In this document: piece after piece, positions 21,768 to 33,616 of the stretch | Numbering within the stretch: the stretch's first letter is position 1 | How the letters are laid out: each line of letters opens with the position of its first letter | Assembly (NCBI RefSeq): GCF_031877795.1 | Contig: NC_133971.1 | Span: 62,122,463-62,186,462, forward strand | Length of the DNA stretch: 64,000 nt | Direction: 5' to 3' | Source: Strix aluco | Taxonomy: Eukaryota > Chordata > Aves > Strigiformes > Strigidae | Notes under the pieces: model-generated | What the model was told of the DNA's origin: nothing | Database searches by the model: none | Seen by the model: the letters and a program-made list of their open reading frames with translations, nothing else | Position numbers and translations under genes: made by a program

Positions 21768-24700
21768 TAATCATAGAACCACAGAATGGTTTGTGTTGGA
21801 ATGGACCTTAAAAATCCCCCTGCTAAGGGCAGGGACACCTTCTACTAGACCAGGTTGCTCAAAGCCCCATCCAACCTGGCCTTGAACACTTCTAGGGAGG
21901 GGGCAGACACAGCTTCTCTGGGCAACCTGTTCCAGTGTCTCACCGCCCTCACAGTAAAGAATTTCTTCCTTTAATCTAATCTAAAGCTACCTTCTTTCAG
22001 TTTAAAACTGTTACCTTCATCCTATCACTACACTCCCTGATAAAGAGTCCCTCCCCACCTTTCCTGTGGGCCCCCTTAAGGACTGTAACTGCTATAAGGT
22101 CTCCCTGGAGCCTTCTCTTCTCCAGGCTGAAAAACCCCAGCCCTCTCAGCCTGTCCTCATAAGGGAGGTGCTCCAGCACCCTCATCATCTTCATGGCCCT
22201 CCTCTGGACTGTCTCGAGCAGGTCCATGTCCTTCTTATGTTGGGGACCCCAGAGCTGAACACAGTACTCCAGGTGGTGTCTCATGAGAGTGGAGCAGACG
22301 GGCAGAATCACCTCCCTTGACCTGCTGGCCACACTTCTTTTGATGCAGCCCAGGATACAGTTGGCTTTCTGGGCTGTGAGCACACATTGCTGGCTCATAG
22401 TCAGTTTTCCATCCACTAATTCCCCCAAGGCCTCCTCTGCAGGGCTGCTCTCAATCCACTCATCACGCAGCCTGTATTTGTGTTTGGGATCACCTTGACC
22501 TGTGTGCAGGACCTTGAACTTCATGAGGGTTGCATGGCCCCACCTCTCAAGCCTGTCAGGGTCCCTCTGGATGGCACATCCCTTCCCTCCAGCGTGTCGA
22601 CCGCACCACACAGCTTGGTGTCATCAGCAAACTTGCTGAGGGCGCACTCAAGCCCACTGTCCACGTCCCCAACAAAGATGTTAAATAATACTGGTCCCAG
22701 TACAGACCCCTGAGGGACACCACTCATCACTGCTCTCCACTTGGACATCAAGCCCTTGACTGCAGCTCTTTGAGTGCAACCATCCAGCCAATTCCTTATC
22801 CACCAAGTGGTCCATCTGTCAAATTCAAGTCACTCCAATTTAGAGACAAGGACGTTGTGTGGAACAATATCAAATATTTTGCTCAGGTACATGATGTCAG
22901 TTGCTCTTCTCTTATCTAGTATTGCTGTAACACCACCGTAGAAGGCCACCAAATTTGTCAGGCATGATTTCCCCTTAGTGAAGCCATGTTGGTTGTCATC
23001 AATCACCTCCTTATTTTCCTTGTGCCTTAGCGTAGTTTCCAGGAGGATTCACTCCATGATCTTGCTGGGCACAGAGGTGAAACTGACTGGCCTGTAGTTC
23101 TCCAGGTCTTCCTTTTTACCTTTTTTTAAAAACTGTGGTTATGTTTCCCCTTTTGCAATCAGGGGGAACTTCACTGGACTGTCACGACTTCTCAAATATG
23201 ATCACTTAACACCTTCATCTGCCAGTTCCCTCAGGACCCTTGGATGCATCTCATCAGGTCCCATGGACTGGTGCACCTTCAGGTTCCTTAGATGGTCTTG
23301 AACCTCATCTCCTATGGTGGGTCGTTCTTTATTCTCCCAGCCCCTGCCTTAGCCTTCTGCATCTTGGGTGGTGTGGCTGGAGCATTTGCCAGCGAAGACT
23401 GAGGCAAAAAAAATATTGAATACCTCAGCCTTCTCCTTGTTGGTTGTCAGGTCTCCTGTTTTGCTCATCAAGTTGGAGGCAGAGTTTCTTTCATCTTCCT
23501 TTGTTTTCCTGTGTACCTGAAGAAACCCTTCTTGTTATTTTTTATATCTCTAGACAAGTTCAGCTCCAGCTGTGCCTTGGCTTTTCTGATCCCCTGCCTG
23601 CACTCCCAGGCCATATGCCTACAATCTCCCCATGATGTGTATCCCTGCCTCCACTGCCTATGCGTTTTGGTTTTGTGTTTTAGTTTGGCTAAAAGGTCTT
23701 GACTTAGACAAACTAGCCTCCTGTCTCCTTCCACAGCATCTTGCATGTTGGAATTAATAGCTCTTGTGGCCTAAGAAAAATGTCTTTAAATATCTCCCAG
23801 CTTTCATTCACTCCTTTATATCTGAGGGCAGCTTCCTAAGAGATCCCAGGCACTAGCGCCCTAAACAGCCTTTCTGAGGTTTAGGGTCCTGACTCTACTT
23901 TTTACACATCCTGTACCCCTCAAGACTGAGAATTGTACCAGGGCACGATAGCTGCAGCCCAGAGTACCTCCAGTCTTGACCTCTCCAACAAGTTGTTACA
24001 CATTAGTGATCAACAGGACCAGCAGTGCCTTTCCTCAGGTCAGGCTCTCCATCATCTCTACTGGGAAGTTGTCCTCAGCACACTCCAGTAGTTTTCTGGA
24101 CTGCTTGCAGTTCGCTGTGCCACTTTTCCAAAAGATGACTGGATGGTTGAGGCCCCCTATCAGGATCATGGCCTGCAAGCGTGATGCTTCCTGCAGTTGA
24201 ACAAAGAACTCTTCATTGACATTCTATCCCTGATCAGGTGGCCTGTAGTAGACACCAATCAAAAAGTTTCCTTTGTTGGCTTGGTCTCAAATGTTCTCCC
24301 ATAAGCTCTCAACCTCAGCATTGCTGTTCTTCAAAGACAGTTGTGTGCAATCAATCCTGGTTTCGGCATAGAGGGCAACTCCTCCACCTCTCCCTCCTTG
24401 ACTGTTCCTTCTGAATAGTTTATAGCTGTCAATCACAGCACTCCAATCATGTGATTCATCTCACCACGTTTCTGTGATAGCAATCAGGTCATAGTTTTTC
24501 ATCTAGGCAGGGCTACCAGCTCCTCCTGTTTGTTTTCTATGCTGCGTGCATTTGTATAGAGGTACCTCAGCTGGGCTATTGGCCACATCATCTTTCTAGA
24601 GGAGTTAGTCCTAATTCCCTTGAGGCAATTCACAGGTGTTTCCCTGTTGCTTCCTAATGTCTTAGTAGCCCCTGGCTCTTCTCTAGTGCTTATAACTCCA

Positions 24701-25840
24701 TCCCCTTTCCCCACTAAATCCAGTTTAAAGCTCCATTTATAACTCCAGCCAGCTTGTTGCCCAGGACATTCTTGCCCCACTTGGTCAGCTGAGCCCTGTC
24801 AGCTGTCTACAGGCTCAGTTTCTCAAAGGTATGCCCAAGACTGTAGAAGCTGAGACCTTGATCATGGTACCAGCTAGGCAGCCACTCATTCATCTGTTAA
24901 ATTCATCTTCTTTTTCTTGAATGTCCTCCAGTGGGGTGGGTAGAGGACAACACCACCTGTGCTCCCGATACCTTTAACATTGTTCTGAGGAAGATAAGAT
25001 CTCCTGATATTTCTGAGTTACCTCATTGCAGCATCATTCTACCCTACTTGGAACAGTAGGAACAGGTGATAGTCCACAGGCTTTACCAGGCTTGGCAGCC
25101 TCTCTGTGACATCACGGATGTGAGCTCCCTGCAGGGAGCAAACTTCTCTAGAGGCATTGTTGGAATGAATGTGCTTCAGTGCCTCTCAGCAAGGAGTATC
25201 CATTACTAACACTCTATATACTTTTTCCAATGGCACTGGTTCTAATGCAAGTGGGTGGTTGGACCAACTTTGCACAGCTGGCCTTTCCTGGGTCTTGCAT
25301 GTTACTCACGCTATCTTCATTCTCCAACCCCAGGGCATCATATCTGTTACACAGGGCCACTTCAGGGAGAGGGGAAAGATTCCTCCTCCTGCCTTCAGCA
25401 GAGACAAGAGTCCAGTCTCCTCTGTCTTGTGAGTGAGTTGACTCTGTCAGCTCAGAGTTGGAAGCAATCTTATCTTCCCTTTGCAAAGACTTAAGGCAAG
25501 GCTGTCCCTCAGCTTGTGACAGCACATAATACCATGCATCAACCTCTTGCTCAGACTCCCAGATACTGTGCTGCTTGTTAAGCTCCTCTTGTAACATGAC
25601 TAATTGCTTGAAGAGTTCATCCAGCTGGGCACACTTTCACCCATGACATCCACCTCTGTTTTTGGACCCTAAGAGGACTTTCAGGTTCTGGAGTTCCATG
25701 CAACTTTTGGTCTGGGCAGCTCTCTCAGTTTTTGGGAGGGCAGTCTGGGTATAGATATCCATATAGGGGGATTTTATCACTACAGGGTTTCAGGCTCAGC
25801 TATGTAGTTGCAGCAGGTGGACACCATTTTGTTTCTTCAG
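21768..25840 (-). mobile_element. CR1 LINE, nearly full length, decayed
   Basis: A roughly 4.1 kb CR1 copy, close to the usual 4.5 kb of a complete element. Reading the - strand: an ORF1-like coiled region at 25597-25214 (NRYDALGLENEDS), the junction region with LYTNARSIENKQEELVAL at about 24550, a mid-ORF2 block at 23746-23468 (KAKAQLELNLSRDIKNNKKG), and the reverse transcriptase at 22751-21997 with [31 protein letters not shown] and the thumb region. The 3' tail is TATAATCATAGAACCACAGAATGG at 21768. Frames are broken repeatedly, so the copy is dead. Its 5' end abuts a + strand CR1 beginning at about 25860, a head-to-head pair. Confidence 0.9.
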
Positions 25841-25859
25841 GAGGCTGCCTCTCTTTGGC

Positions 25860-27160
25860 TCCCAGAATAATAAATAAAACAGGACCTGGTGATAACTGAC
25901 ATGGAGAAGGATGAGGTACTCAAGAACTTTTTGGCCTCAGTTTTCAATGGTAATCTCTCTACATCTCTTGAGTCCCTGAACCTCGAGGCAGGTGCTGGGG
26001 TAACAAAGTTCCTCCCACTGTAGGAAAAGATCAGGTCTGAGACTATCTGAGAAATGTGAATATACACAAGTCCATGGGACCTGACGAGATACATCCCAGG
26101 GTCCTGACAGAACTGACGGATGTAGTCTCTAAGCTGCTCTCCATCACATCTGAAAAGTCATGGCAGTCAGGCAAAGTCCCCAGTGACTGGAAAAAGGGAA
26201 TCATAATGCTCATTTTTAAAAAGGGTAGAAAGGAGGATTCCAGGAACTACTGACCAGTCAGCCTCACCTCTGTGCCTGGTAAGATCATGGAGCAGATCCT
26301 CCTGGGTGCTACATCAAGGCATATGGAAGACAAGGAGCTGATTAGAGACAGCCAATGTGGCTTCATCAAGGGCAAATCATGTCTGACTAACCTGGTGGTC
26401 TTCTATGCTGCAGTGACTGCTTTGATGGATGAGAGAAGAGTAACTGATGGCATCTAGACTTCTGTAAGGTCTTTGATACGGGTTCTCCACAACATCCTTG
26501 TCGCTAAATTGGAGATCTATGTGTTTGATGGGTGGACTGTGAGAATGGTAAAGAATTGGCTGGATAGCCACATCCAGAGAGCTGCAGTCAACAGCTCAAT
26601 GTTCAAATAGAGATCAGTTACAAACAGTGTCCCTCAGGGGTCTGTATTGGGACTGGTACTGTTCAATATCTTAATTAAGGACTTTGACAGTGGGATTGAG
26701 TGCACCCTCAGCAAGTTTGCAGATGACACCAAGCTGAGTGGTGCAGCTGATATGCTTGAGGGAAGGGATGCCATCCAGAGGGACCTTGACAGGTTTGAGA
26801 AGTGGGCCACAGTGAACCTCATGAAGTTCAACAAGGCCAAGTGCAAGGTTATGCTCCTGAGTGGAAGCAATCCCCAATATCAATACAGACTGGGGGTCTG
26901 TAATTAAACTAAGAGAGCACAGATTTAGATTAGCTGTAAGGAAGAAATTCTTTACTATGAGGGTGGTGAGATACCCAGAGAAGTTGTGGATGCCTCATCC
27001 CTGGAAGTGTTCAAGGCCAGGTTGGATGAGGCTTTGAGCAACCTGATCTAGTAAAAGAGGTCCCTGCCCATGGGAGAGGTTTGGAACTAGATGAGCTTTA
27101 AGGTCCCTTCCAACCCAAACTCGTTCCATGGTTCTGTGATTCTGTGATGCTGTGGTTCTA
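25860..27160 (+). mobile_element. CR1 LINE, truncated and internally deleted
   Basis: Starts inside ORF2 (DMEKDEVLKNFLASVFNGN) and continues through MGPDEIHPRVLTELTD, the RT blocks [28 protein letters not shown] and [10 protein letters not shown], and the catalytic [11 protein letters not shown] at about 26700. The frame is broken at several points. At 26893, after QYRLG, the sequence jumps to ATTTAGATTAGCTGTAAGGA, which in other copies lies about 500 bp further on, so the thumb region was deleted. The 3' end has AAGGTCCCTTCCAACC and the ATTCTGTGAT tail near 27140. Confidence 0.9.
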
Positions 27161-29720
27161 TGAATGCTGTACCAGTCTTGGAGTGATCTTGGACATAAGA
27201 GAGTAGAAGGGAAAGGGATTTTGCTGTGACCAGTGTCTTCCTGACAGTCAAACGCTAAGGTCCTGAAGCAGGTCTTCTGTGGTGATGGATCTCATCAAAA
27301 ACTTTACAACTGGAATATGGCTGACAGCAATGACTTTTGGCAGACTCTGTAGAAGTCACTGCCAGACCTTGCAGGTCAGACTGAAAGCAGGCTGAGCCTT
27401 GCAGGTCAAGAAGAAAGCACAGTTGACATAAAGATTTTGTTGGCCTTAGCACTAAGCTAAAGTACTACAGGAGGACAACATACTTAAGAGGTATTTGGTC
27501 TTGAAGATCCCTTGGAGTACTGCCAGAGTGAAACAGGATTTGGCATGAAGGAAAATTTGGCTTCCTGGGCTGCCACGTATGAAGAAAATAGACCACTATG
27601 AAGAAAATAGACCACTTAAGATGGCTTTACTGAGTAAGACAGCTGTCATCTTGCAGCAGGGTAAGGTGAAATGAATTCTAATGGGATGCTCTTGAAGCTC
27701 ACTTTTTGTTTTAGAGTTTTCTTTTTTTGTTACCAAACTTTTCCTTCTTCCAGTAAGAAATAAACCTGACAGAAATACTGCATATGAGCTTTTACTGTAT
27801 GAAATGAACTTTAAATATTTCATTCCTGGAGGACTACTTGACTGTCATAGGATTAGTGCTGTTTACTGCATACTCCTTGCGCCATGTTTTGTTTTGATGG
27901 GCATAGCTAAGTGAGAAAAGCTTTATAAGGGGACTTCAGTTTTAGCTGGCATTGATAAAAAAGCCCCACAACCACAAAACATTTTGCATGATGGAGGCTT
28001 GAAATGGGTATCAAGGCACTCTGAACTAGATGATGTCAACTCAAGTGTTGGCCATGTCTTTACACATCGCTTTACATGGTCTTCAACTCTGTGTTAAAGA
28101 TTTGCTCCAGCAGCTGGAGGGAAGAGGCAGCAGATACAGCTGGGATCCCCTTAAACAATCAGTGCTCTTCTGCATCTATATACTCTTTTACCTAATGCAT
28201 AGGTCACTTAGCCTTGGCTATAACCATTTCCAGGACATTGTCTTCTGATCTTGGATACTTGCCACTACAGCACTGTCCTGAGGACTAGGCTCTAGACTCC
28301 TTGAACATCGAAGTCAGGACCCTGAGTCCACCAGCAGCCTCTAATTGCCATGCTTAGCCTCCAGCCACCCTTTTCTACAGTCCTCTCATCTTTTACATGA
28401 AAGTTGGCTACCTGCTGTTTGTCACTGCCAGTGTGAGCTGTTAGGGAGCAACTGGGAAAAATCAGTTATTCCTGAACTTGCAGGTAACTTCTTGTGTAAA
28501 TGAACCTGCCTGTAATGTGTCTAGGACAGGGACATTTGTTGAAAGACCTCTGAAGACAGACTAAACAATTGGTCTGTTTGGAGCCAGAAGAAAAGCCAGA
28601 GGTTTCCAGAGGTTTCAAAGAAAGCTGAAGCCTTGTTGTGGTAAATAAACAATAGGTTTAAAATGCAGTGAAGAAGAGCCATGTTGCATTGCGGAAAACT
28701 TGAGCAGGCTGGTGGAGTACTGTTTACAGCAACAGCCTGTAAACTAATTTTCATGCCTTGGGAAGAGCAGATCCTGCTCAGCTTTGGGACAAATTGGTAA
28801 GCACTGGGAAGGGACAGATGACATCTCCATGCAGCCCTCCAGGCAGCAGCCCTCTATGCACAGCAGCTGGGATGCCGGAACTGAAAGGATGCCCTGCAAA
28901 TTTGCAATAAAAGGGCCTGGAGCATATGTCAGCAGTGTCATACTGCTATACTTGGGTGAGGGGTATGACCTTGTCACTGTGCACTGTCACCTTGCACAAG
29001 CAGAGATGCTACTATGCAGCAAAGAGAGTCCAGGCTCCTGAGGCATGCAGCATGCTGAAGAATGTGCAAAAATGTCACAGAAATTAAGTAGCATGAATGC
29101 TAATCAAATTTAATCTCATTCCTGAAGAAAAAAGGTAATGAAGCTTTTCTCCTATCAATATGTCAGCACTAAAACCTTAGGTCCAAGCTGGAAGTGTTGA
29201 TAGAGAAAATGTGTGGGTGGCATGTATGTCAGCTGAGTGGAGCTGTATGATAAATGCGGTAATCAGAAACTTTTTCTTGATGAAGCCTGCTGTGAAAATG
29301 TCAAAGCAGCAGTGCAAGGTAAGATATTTCTCAGGTGAAAGTAATTGGAAGCTTGTTCAAATTCCTTAGTGGAGTATATCCCTGGGTTTAAGCCCATTGA
29401 GATGAACTGGGTCACACCTACTCACCTCTGCAAATGCATGTGCATCCTCAGATTTTTGCAATGTCCTCAATCCCAAAGATAGAAACAGCAGCAGAGATAA
29501 TGGCCTGAAGCTGGGCAAAACATGCTTTTGAGGGGGAACAAAAGGAATGCGGAAATAGTACCTGGCAGATGCAGAAGAGACACGCAGCATGTTCAGAGGT
29601 ACTGGGGAGTAACAGATCAAAGAGAAAAGGGCAAGAACTGAATGCATGTTAACAAATCATACCAAGATGCATGGGCATCCTAATGTGAGCGAGTAGAAAC
29701 CACCACCATTAACATCCCAC
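27161..29720. other. Intergenic, nothing recognised
   Basis: No gene was recognised. The only structure seen is a perfect 19-bp tandem duplication at 27578-27615 (unit TATGAAGAAAATAGACCAC). Short open frames on both strands look like chance. Confidence 0.4.
27578..27615. repeat. 19-bp tandem duplication
   Basis: Two adjacent identical copies of TATGAAGAAAATAGACCAC. Confidence 0.9.
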
Positions 29721-29788
29721 CCTTTAATATTGTTCGTAAAGCTGAGGACTTTTTCCTTTAATATTGTTCGTAAAGCTGAGGACTTTTT
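29721..29788. repeat. 34-bp tandem duplication
   Basis: The 34-bp unit beginning CCTTTAATATTGTTCGTAAA and ending GCTGAGGACTTTTT occurs twice in direct succession with no difference between copies. Confidence 0.95.
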
Positions 29789-29989
29789 CTTCTAGTCTTT
29801 AATCCTTTTTCTTGTACTGTCTAAGAATTAGACCTAGAGTGCTATTGAGACCCTGCTGATCTCTTTGCTGGCTGTGAACTGTACAGCTTTTCCCCTGCCA
29901 GGTCAGAACGAGCACCCCAGCACGTGTTTTATGGCTGCAGGCATTGGTTTTCTAAACAACAGACAAGAACAAACTGCATATTTCTTCCC

Positions 29990-30265
29990 AGGAAAGCCCC
30001 CCCCTCCCCGCCCCCTCTTTGAAAGACTCCCGCGCCGTTCCTCTGCCCCGCGGTGTGACAGGACCCACAGTGGGTGCACCCCGCCTCTGCAGTCCCACGG
30101 CCCAGGAACGCGGCGCGGCCGCCGCTGGGACCGGACCGCAGGCTCGGTACCGAGTCCGCAAGGTTTCTGGGCAGAGGCGTTATTAGGACCCAGCGGACAC
30201 CAGGAGAAGGCGGAGAGAGCAGCACGGGCGGGGATAGCAGCGCCGCCGAGGTTGGTAGTAATCGT
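29990..30265. promoter_or_regulatory. Short CpG-rich island
   Basis: About 29 CpG dinucleotides fall within roughly 255 bp (for example AACGCGGCGCGGCCGCCGCTG near 30110), whereas CpG is sparse in the surrounding DNA. This is the composition of a CpG island promoter. No host gene start was recognised on either side: the Topors-like copy to the right is transcribed towards it and ends just beyond. Overlapping long open frames on both strands here reflect the GC-rich composition. Confidence 0.45.
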
Positions 30266-30307
30266 GAGACGTTTTCTGCAGTCTGCATGCCTGTATTTTC
30301 TTCCACT

Positions 30308-31469
30308 TCATAATAATTTAGGGGGGCGGGATCTCTTGGGGACCAGCATGAGTACCAGCTGCCGGCCCGGATGTGTTGTGGCTGGCTGCCGAGCACCCTC
30401 CCAGTCTCGCTGATGGCAGGGTGGCTTCATGGGGCGCTGGGAGGGGTCCTCAGGGCTGCAGGCCCTCCCCTTTGGGGCTCGCCGGGCCCCCCAGAGGAGT
30501 GCTGGCTGCCCCGGCCGGGAGTGGAGGGCCCAGGCACAGCCTCCTCTGGATGCTCCTGTGGCTCTTCCTGCTCTCCACGGGCAGGAACGGGGGCAGAGGG
30601 ACCACCACGAAGGGCTGACCTGGGGGCAGGAGAGCCACTGCGGGAGGCAGCGAGGCCGGGGGCAGCTGCGTGGCTGCCCTCCTGCTCCTCGGCAGCACGG
30701 GTCTCCTGAGAGCCCATGAGATGTCGGGCCTCCTTGCTGCACCGGTGCACGATGGTGTCAGTCAGCTGCCAGAGAAAGCTCCTCGTGTGCTGGTCCAGGG
30801 TGTACTGCATCAGCTGGAATATGGCTTCCTTGTGCAGGCCAAAGACTTGCAGGCTGGATAGGATGACCCTCAGCACTGGCTCTGCTGCTTCTGGGGTATC
30901 CTCACGGATCAGCTCCAGCTGGTGTTGCAGCCAGAGCACCACAGGCTGGAGCAGAGCTGGGTGCTCTCTGAAGAGGAATGCCCAGATGTCAGTACAGAGG
31001 CCACTCACAGGAACCCTGGGCACCAGCCCCACAACTAATGGCTGGGATGCTGCAGGGTGATGGAGATCGTAGGCAGCTGCATGGCCAGGGGCTCCTCTTG
31101 CCTGATGGACAACTGATGGTGCTGCACGTGTTGTGGTAACACGCCCTCGACATTGTCGTCATCCTGCACCAAGTGCAAGATGGAGGTCACACTTCTCTTG
31201 CAGAGGGAGCACTCAGGCTTGGTCTCAGCCCACTGCAGGATGCAGTTGTAACAGAACTGGTGGAGACATGGCATCCCGTAGCTGGCCTCCTCCCAGCTGT
31301 CCAGGCAGATGGGACAGCGGCTGTCCAGCTCCGTGGCCACACTCTTCATGTGCTGCGGTGGGCTGGGGGGAGCTGGGGATGTTGAGTTGTTCCCTCCCAC
31401 CGGTGCTGCAGCAGCTGGTGTCATGCTAGAAAATGAAGAGAGGCCACAGTCAGTGGTTGTCGAGGGCAT
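30308..31469 (-). pseudogene. Topors-like RING-finger gene copy with frameshifts
   Basis: A Topors-like E3 ubiquitin/SUMO ligase copy read on the - strand without introns. From an ATG at 31469 in good context (CACCATGCC) it encodes a proline/alanine-rich leader and then a complete C3HC4 RING at residues 52-90. That RING has CPICLDSWEE, MPCLHQFCYNCILQWAE and CSLCKRS, with all eight zinc ligands present and a layout like the RING of TOPORS. This frame stops at 31035. The second conserved part, IWAFLFREHPALLQPVVLWL and a helical region ending CSKEARHLMG, resembles the TOPORS domain after the RING but lies in a different frame (31032-30427, no ATG at its start). The C-terminal tail appears to switch frame again near 30500-30560 (GARRAPKGRACSPEDPSQRP), ending at TGA 30308. 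Two frameshifts suggest a pseudogene; assembly errors or an intact sister copy elsewhere are the alternatives. The family is inferred from motif recall, not a search. Confidence 0.75.
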
Positions 31470-31579
31470 GGTGAAAGAAATACCAAGGTCTTTCAAGAAG
31501 GAAACCCTCCCAGCTCCCCATGCCACTTTGAGGTTTCCCCTTCCAGCTCATCTCTGCTGCTGCAAGTGTGCCTCCTGGG

Positions 31580-32141
31580 TGTCCTGGTGTTGTCTGGAAT
31601 GATTTTCTTCCTAGTAGCTGGTACAGTGCCGTGTTTTGGATTTAGTGTAAAAACAGTGTAGATAACACACTGATGTTTTTGTTGTTGCTAAGTAGCACTT
31701 AACTTAAGGAGTTTTCAGTTTCCCATGCTCTGCCAGCAAGGAGGTGCACAGGAAGCTGGGAGGGAGCATGGCCAGGACAGCTGAACCAAACTAGCCAAAG
31801 GGATATTCTATACCATAGGACATCATGCTCAGTATAATAAACTGGGGGGAGTTGGCTGGGGGGCATATTGCTGCATGGGCATCGGTGGGTGTTGAGCAAT
31901 TGCATTGTGTATCACTTGTCTTTTCTTGGATTTTATTTCAATTTTTTAAATGATATTTTTTCATTACAATTATTATTATACTATTGTTATTATATTTTAT
32001 TTTATTTATTACACTATTCTTATCTCAACCAATGAGTTTTACTTTTTTGTTCCAACTCTCCTCCCCATCCCACTGGGAGTGGGGAGGAGTGAGGGAGCAG
32101 CTGCGTGGTGCTTAGTTGCTGGCTGGGGTTAAACCATGACA
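31580..32141 (+). mobile_element. ERVL-like solo LTR
   Basis: Begins TGTCCTGGTGTTGTCTGGAA and ends AAACCATGACA, the TG...CA form of an LTR, about 560 bp. It contains an AGTATAATAAA TATA-like/poly(A)-like site near 31834 and a very AT-rich part at 31930-32020. The flanks suggest a 5-bp duplication CCTGG (31574-31578 and 32142-32146) if one extra G belongs to the element. Landmarks such as TGTTGCTAAG, CATCATGCTCAGTAT and GAGCAGCTGCGTGGTGCTT are shared with the LTR at 39.3 kb, so both belong to one family. It lies directly upstream of, and antisense to, the Topors-like copy. Confidence 0.85.
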
Positions 32142-32610
32142 CCTGGCTGCCAGAACCTGGCAGAGACAGGGAAAAATCCCCCAACACTCTGGGGTCAGGC
32201 ACCGAGAGCTGCAGTGAACAACTCCCTGAGCACAACACCAGCACCAATGACAGCCTTGCATGACACTCCAAACCTTGCAAACTCACTCAGCTGGGGTGTG
32301 GGCATGAGCTGGCTGGGTGAGACTTGGTGCCTGGATATAGTCAGCGAGGGGTGTGTGGTCACATTCCATTGCACAGGGACATCACAGTCCATCACTTGGA
32401 GATGCCCATCCCTCAGTGACACCAGAACCCACTGCTCAGCGATGTCACTGTCCATCACTCAGGGACGTCACAGCAGGCTGTCCTCACCCATGGCGCTCAC
32501 ACGTGTCTGGCGTTACTGCAATGCCAGTGCCCACTTCATCCCCTCATCTCTTGTCTTGTGTTTGGCATCAGTGTTTCACACCCATCACCAAGGCCTCAGC
32601 CATGTCTTCA
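32136..32610. other. GC-rich spacer, no gene supported
   Basis: A stop-poor, GC-rich stretch in which long overlapping open frames occur on + in two phases. It contains a loosely repeated motif (CACAGTCCATCACTTGGAG, then CACTGTCCATCACTCAGGG at about 32378-32475) that looks like a decayed minisatellite. Confidence 0.35.
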
Positions 32611-33010
32611 CAGGGCCCCATCAGGTTGCTCTGGCTGTGGCAGACATCTCCAGGCACATACGGCGAGAGGGTTCACTCGGTAACACCTCATGCCTCCCTG
32701 GAAGGCTGCAGGACAAAGTCCCACAGGCTCTCCCCACAGCCCAGCACTGCTGGCCAGACCTCTGGGCTCACCTGCTTCCTCCCGTGGGGATCACAGGCAG
32801 CTCTCAGGGACTTTCTTGCAGGACCAGTGTTTGGTGTCCACCAGGATTCCCAGGTCCTTTTCTGCCAAGGTGCTTTCCAGCCAGGCAGTCCCCAGCATGT
32901 GTGCTGGTTGTTCCTCCCCAGGTGCCAGACTCTGCACTTCTCCAGCCTGCTCAGGACCCTCTGGATGGCAGCACTCCCACCTGGCAGGACATGTCCCATG
33001 GGTTTTCATC
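32610..33010 (-). mobile_element. Decayed CR1 fragment (RT thumb region)
   Basis: On the - strand, two adjacent frames together read GPEQAGEVQSLAPGEEQPAH and WLESTLAEKDLGILVDTKHW, a recognisable CR1 RT segment equivalent to LDRLERWA...HLGHNNP...[15 protein letters not shown] in the intact copies. It is frameshifted and has no 3' tail here, so it is an old internal fragment. Edges are approximate. It explains the overlapping open frames on the + strand. Confidence 0.7.
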
Positions 33011-33616
33011 CTGTTCCAAAATCAGTTCAAGGAAGTTTTATGATAACTTTGTTGCAATTTAGTTTAGGCCCTCAGAGTGGACTCAAAACCTGGAGTGCCA
33101 AAATTACACCCTTTGAACAGTTGTGGTGCTTCAGTCTCTTTGCTTTTCACCAGCTCAGCCATCTGTGTTCATACCACTTCAGAACCAAGATAAACTAAGT
33201 GGCCCTCCTTGATAAAAAGCAACTAATTACGGCACCTTTTAGTCAGTCACCTCCTGTCAGAAAAGTCAAAACTCTTGAGTATAGCAGCTTCCACATAGAG
33301 CTACTGTTAAACTTTGTGGCCGCTCCTACTGAGGTGACACTAGCCCTCGTTTATCACCGCCACTGTCCAGAGTGGTGTCGCAGAAGCCCATTGGGGCAGC
33401 AGGAGCATCTTCTGTTGACAAATCTTCATGTTTGCTCTTTGGGTGCTTGTGATCATCTCACATTGTCAGCTTGGTCGCCGGTTAGTAACAACCTGTTCAG
33501 CTGCACTGAAAGAGGATTTTCTGAACAAACATGGAAAGGAAGAGAAGTTTAAATAGTGACAGCCAGTAAAGACAGGAACCAGGCCAGAGCTGTTTTTTAA
33601 GACTAATTATTTTATT

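Noticed and set aside
29865..30742. Several open frames of 100-180 codons on both strands
   Set aside because: They coincide with the CpG-rich island and with the antisense of the Topors-like copy; the composition explains the lack of stops.
32136..33198. Two long overlapping + strand open frames (308 and 281 codons)
   Set aside because: They lie in GC-rich, stop-poor DNA and partly over an antisense CR1 fragment, in two different phases, with no recognisable domain.
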